64,000 nt of DNA, taken from positions 248,001 through 312,000 of the forward strand of contig JAFLUA010000001.1 of the NCBI GenBank assembly GCA_022508985.1, written 5' to 3'. The DNA comes from Muribaculaceae bacterium. GTDB lineage: Bacteria > Bacteroidota > Bacteroidia > Bacteroidales > Muribaculaceae. This document shows, piece by piece, positions 60,693-64,000 of this stretch. Within the stretch, counting starts at the first letter, position 1; each line of letters opens with the position of its first letter. Below the pieces are notes generated by a model. That model ran no database searches, was not told the DNA's origin, and saw only the letters and a program-made list of their open reading frames with translations. The translations under genes were made by a program, and so were the position numbers.

Positions 60693-62879
60693 ATGGTAAA
60701 CACAGCACAACTTGCCGACGCCCTTAAGCACAACTTCGGTTTCGACACTTTTAAGGGAAACCAAGAAGCGATAATGCTAAGCCTATTGCAAGGTCGCGAC
60801 ACCTTTGTTATTATGCCTACGGGCGGCGGCAAATCATTGTGCTATCAGTTACCTGCTTTATTGAGCGAAGGCACGGCTATTATAATATCCCCACTCATTG
60901 CCCTGATGAAAAATCAAGTTGATGCAATGAGACATTTCAGTGAAAATGATAGCGTTGCCCACTTCTTGAACTCTTCCTTGACAAAGACAGCGATAGACTC
61001 TGTCAAGGCAGATATCGTAGCAGGAAAAACGAAGATGTTGTATGTGGCACCGGAGTCTTTAACAAAAGAAGAGAATATTGAGTTTCTAAAAACGGTGCCA
61101 ATATCGTTCTATGCTGTCGACGAAGCGCATTGTATCTCGGAGTGGGGCCATGATTTTCGCCCTGAATATCGCCGTATTCGTCCGATTATTACGGAGATAG
61201 GCACACGTCCTGTTATAGCGTTAACGGCAACGGCTACGCCCAAAGTACAGCACGACATCCAGAAAAATCTCGCAATGCCCGATGCGGCTATTTTTAAGTC
61301 GTCGTTTAATCGCGAAAATTTATACTACGAGATTAGGCCCAAAACAAATAATGTCGACCGCGACATTATAAGATTTATAAAGCAACGTACCGGAAAATCG
61401 GGTATAATATACTGCTTATCGCGCAAAAAGGTTGAGGAGTTGGCCGAATTACTTAGGGTAAATGCCATAAAGGCGCTGCCCTACCATGCCGGAATGGATC
61501 CTCTCACTCGTACGGAAAATCAAGATGCTTTTTTGCTTGAGAAAGTAGATATTATAGTTGCTACGATTGCTTTTGGCATGGGTATCGATAAACCTGATGT
61601 GCGCTTTGTGATACATTACGATATACCTAAGTCACTTGAAGGTTATTATCAAGAAACGGGCCGAGCCGGGCGCGATGGCGGTGAGGGTATCTGCCTTACG
61701 TTTTACACGCGTAAGGATCTCCAGAAAATGGAGAAATTTATGCAAGGCAAACCATTATCAGAGCAGGAAATAGGTCGGCAATTGCTTGCTGAAACTGCGT
61801 CGTATGCCGAGTCGTCGGTATGTCGACGACGCTCACTACTTCACTATTTTGGCGAGTCTTATGGCTCGGAGAATTGTGGAAATTGCGACAACTGCTTAAA
61901 TCCCAAGAAGAAAGTTGAAGCAAAAGACGACTTGTTGGCAGCGCTCGAGACCATAGCAGCACTTAAAGAAAAATTCAAAACAGAGTATATAGTAGATGTC
62001 ATGATGGGTCGAGCATCGGCCGATGTGCGCTCTTATCGACATGATGAGTCGGATGTGTTTGGATGCTGTGAGGGCTCGAGTCCTAAATTCCTCAATGCAG
62101 TAATACAACAAGCTATTATTGACGGTTATATAGAGCGCGGTATAGAAAATTATGGCATATTACATTTGACTGCAAAAGGCAAAACTTTTATAGAGAATCC
62201 TCAATCATTTAAAATCGTTGAAGACAACGAATTCAGCGAAGATTCGATCGATGAGGATGCTATGGCAAAAAGCGGGCCTACGTGCGCTGCCGATCCGGAA
62301 TTATATGCAATCCTCAATGCTCTCCGTCGACAGATTGCGCAACACCTTGATTTGCCGCCATACGTTATATTCCAAGACCCATCACTCGAAGCTATGGCCA
62401 CTACCTATCCTATCACTCTTGAAGAGCTCGCTAATATACCCGGCGTAGGTAATGGTAAGGCTAAACGTTATGGAGAGGAGTTTGTTCGTGTCATAAACAC
62501 TTATGTGCAAGATAATGAGATAGAACGACCGGAAGACTTACGAGTAAGGACCGTTGCGAATAAAAGCAAGCTTAAAATTTCTATTATTCAGGCGATAGAC
62601 CGAAAGATAGATTTAAATGAAATTGCCAATAATAATAGCATAGACTTCGACCGTTTGTTAGATGAAATAGAAGGTATTGTAAATGCCGGTACTCGACTCA
62701 ATTTATCTTACTATATTGATGATTTAATAGATCCTGAAGACCAGCAGGAAGTATTTGAGTACTTTAAGCGCAGTCATTCAGATAGTCTTGTAGAAGCGTA
62801 TAAAGAACTTTGTCCCGCATATAATGAAGACGAAATACGCTTAATACGAATAAAATTTTTATCCGACCTTGGTAATTAA
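60693..62879 (+). CDS. recQ: RecQ-type DNA helicase
   Basis: A 728-residue superfamily 2 helicase. It has the motif I IMPTGGGKSLCYQLP, the DEAH box AVDEAHCISEWGHDFRPEY, the SF2 core up to about 330, an RQC domain with zinc cysteines (SVCRRRSL, GNCDNCLNP), and a C-terminal HRDC domain (about 525-600). It extends about 120 residues beyond the HRDC domain. It unwinds DNA in recombination and repair. It begins 40 bp after clpX, probably as part of the same unit. Confidence 0.97.
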   Translation: MVNTAQLADALKHNFGFDTFKGNQEAIMLSLLQGRDTFVIMPTGGGKSLCYQLPALLSEGTAIIISPLIALMKNQVDAMRHFSENDSVAHFLNSSLTKTAIDSVKADIVAGKTKMLYVAPESLTKEENIEFLKTVPISFYAVDEAHCISEWGHDFRPEYRRIRPIITEIGTRPVIALTATATPKVQHDIQKNLAMPDAAIFKSSFNRENLYYEIRPKTNNVDRDIIRFIKQRTGKSGIIYCLSRKKVEELAELLRVNAIKALPYHAGMDPLTRTENQDAFLLEKVDIIVATIAFGMGIDKPDVRFVIHYDIPKSLEGYYQETGRAGRDGGEGICLTFYTRKDLQKMEKFMQGKPLSEQEIGRQLLAETASYAESSVCRRRSLLHYFGESYGSENCGNCDNCLNPKKKVEAKDDLLAALETIAALKEKFKTEYIVDVMMGRASADVRSYRHDESDVFGCCEGSSPKFLNAVIQQAIIDGYIERGIENYGILHLTAKGKTFIENPQSFKIVEDNEFSEDSIDEDAMAKSGPTCAADPELYAILNALRRQIAQHLDLPPYVIFQDPSLEAMATTYPITLEELANIPGVGNGKAKRYGEEFVRVINTYVQDNEIERPEDLRVRTVANKSKLKISIIQAIDRKIDLNEIANNNSIDFDRLLDEIEGIVNAGTRLNLSYYIDDLIDPEDQQEVFEYFKRSHSDSLVEAYKELCPAYNEDEIRLIRIKFLSDLGN

Positions 62880-62892
62880 GCAATTATAATAT

Positions 62893-64000
62893 ATGGATAT
62901 CACCACTCTATCCAAACTCTTTGCCGGCATCAAAGGAAAAATTCCGGCTAAAGTAGATGAGATGCCATCTTCGGGCTCCAATCGCCGTTATTTTCGTTTA
63001 TACGATGAAGTCGGTGATAGCCTTATAGGCGTTATTGGTACTTCAATAGAAGAAAATCGTGCCTTCATTTATATGGCTGAGCATTTTGCGGCAAAAGGAA
63101 TACCCGTTCCTAAAGTTCTGTCTGTGAGTGATGACGGCAAGGCCTATGTTCAACAAGACCTTGGTGATATCTTGCTGTTTAATGAAATAGAAAAAGGACG
63201 AGCGACAAAATCGTTTTCTGCGTATGAGAAAGAGTTGCTGATTAAAACATTGCAACGACTTCCCGACATACAGTTTGCCGGGGCTGAAAATATGAATTTT
63301 TCAGTCTGCTATCCTACCGCTGAATTTGATAAGCGGTCTATAATGTGGGATTTGAACTATTTCAAATATTGTTTTCTAAAAGCAACCGAGCTCGATTTCC
63401 TTGAAGATCGTCTTGAAGATGATTTTCAAGCCTTGGCCGATGTGTTGATGCAATCGGCTGATTGTAACTCGTTTATGTATCGCGACTTTCAAAGCCGCAA
63501 TGTTATGATATGTAATGGCGAGCCATGGTTTATTGATTTTCAAGGAGGTAGGAAAGGCCCATTTTATTACGATGTAGCTTCTTTCTTATGGCAAGCCAAA
63601 GCTAATTTCCCGGAAAGCCTTCGTGATGAATTGCTGGATGTTTATCTTGAATCATTACAGAAATATTTGCCCATTGAAAAGGAAACGTTCCGCTATCATT
63701 TACGCCATTTTGTGTTGTTCCGCACACTTCAAGTTTTAGGTGCATACGGCTTCAGAGGCTACTTCGAAAAGAAACCTCATTTTATGCAGAGTGTTCCTTT
63801 CGCCATTGCAAATTTGCGAGCGCTTCTTAATGAACCATATAGCGAGTATCCATATCTTAATGAAATGCTGCACCGATTGGTAAATATGAAGCAGTTTACC
63901 GATGAGCTTTCGGGGAAAAAGCTAACGGTGAAAGTTATGAGTTTCGCTTATAAGAAGGGAATACCCAACGATACATCCGGTAATGGCGGCGGCTACGTGT
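62893..64000 (+). CDS. Phosphotransferase/RapZ-C-like fusion protein (5' part, leaves the window)
   Basis: An open frame from ATG at 62893 to the window edge, 369 codons without a stop. Residues 1-330 resemble an aminoglycoside phosphotransferase-like kinase: a nucleotide-binding SSGSNRRYFRL segment, YVQQDLGD, and the catalytic-loop motif YRDFQSRNVMI followed by WFIDFQGGRKGP. From about 335 the sequence (VKVMSFAYKKGIPND) matches the start of the RapZ C-terminal domain. Kinase-RapZ-C fusions are known in Bacteroidales. The substrate is unknown. Confidence 0.85.
   Translation, partial: MDITTLSKLFAGIKGKIPAKVDEMPSSGSNRRYFRLYDEVGDSLIGVIGTSIEENRAFIYMAEHFAAKGIPVPKVLSVSDDGKAYVQQDLGDILLFNEIEKGRATKSFSAYEKELLIKTLQRLPDIQFAGAENMNFSVCYPTAEFDKRSIMWDLNYFKYCFLKATELDFLEDRLEDDFQALADVLMQSADCNSFMYRDFQSRNVMICNGEPWFIDFQGGRKGPFYYDVASFLWQAKANFPESLRDELLDVYLESLQKYLPIEKETFRYHLRHFVLFRTLQVLGAYGFRGYFEKKPHFMQSVPFAIANLRALLNEPYSEYPYLNEMLHRLVNMKQFTDELSGKKLTVKVMSFAYKKGIPNDTSGNGGGYV

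Overview
The window looks like a chromosomal segment of a Bacteroidota member, most likely order Bacteroidales; the family (for example Muribaculaceae) cannot be fixed from this stretch. The evidence is the phylum-type promoter (TTTG about 20 bp upstream of TAnnTTTG, seen ahead of many genes), the near absence of useful Shine-Dalgarno sequences, families restricted to this group (BT_3928-type, DUF6048, DUF6452, DUF4493/PCMD lipoproteins, DUF5606, DUF5686), and lipoproteins with acidic residues after the lipid-modified cysteine. Base composition is moderate, with AT-rich intergenic DNA. Nearly all genes are intact housekeeping genes. No rRNA, CRISPR array, intact insertion sequence or prophage was seen.

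Layout. 1-3300: the 3' end of a DUF1599-type gene, a DoxX/MauE-type membrane protein, tpiA, a strong hairpin terminator, a SPOR-domain protein and folE. 3300-7700 (minus): DUF4199 membrane protein, family 2 glycosyltransferase, nitroreductase, DUF6452 lipoprotein, DUF6048 protein and SDR reductase, tightly packed. 7770-11150: DUF308 membrane protein, an HU-type protein, a 29-residue very basic protein, a hairpin-rich leader and RNase G with a long charged tail. 11160-17210 (minus): three consecutive DUF4493 lipoproteins. 17400-19600 (minus): an 81-residue acidic protein, agmatine deiminase and N-carbamoylputrescine amidase (polyamine synthesis).

19760-25370: SGNH hydrolase, hisS, a strongly promoted and terminated structured RNA (a 6S-like candidate), a cytidylyltransferase-oxidoreductase fusion with an SDR partner, and engB (minus). 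25500-32550: initiator tRNA-Met, then an overlapping run mlaE-mlaF-DNA polymerase III delta prime-AddB-like nuclease-hemW. 32500-38490 (minus): YIP1-like protein, smpB, mutS2, two half-size chromate transporters and folC. 38600-43400: DUF5606 protein, DKNYY-repeat protein, and a minus-strand trio of alpha/beta hydrolase, membrane-anchored MurF-like ligase and Ddl. 43500-55500: rlmD, CYTH protein (minus), DUF5686 outer-membrane protein, MBOAT acyltransferase, ftsY, rimO, isochorismate synthase-like protein and two SGNH proteins.

55500-57920 is the only stretch with an accessory look: about 690 bp of AT-rich DNA without a gene, a small HTH regulator, a cluster of inverted repeats and an orphan gene. 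After it come a HEAT-like protein, clpP-clpX, recQ and the 5' part of a phosphotransferase/RapZ-type gene that leaves the window. The observations most worth following are the RNA after hisS, the leader of the RNase G gene, the hairpin cluster at 56.86-57.1 kb, the cytidylyltransferase-dehydrogenase pair, the hydrolase-MurF-Ddl trio and the DUF4493 operon.
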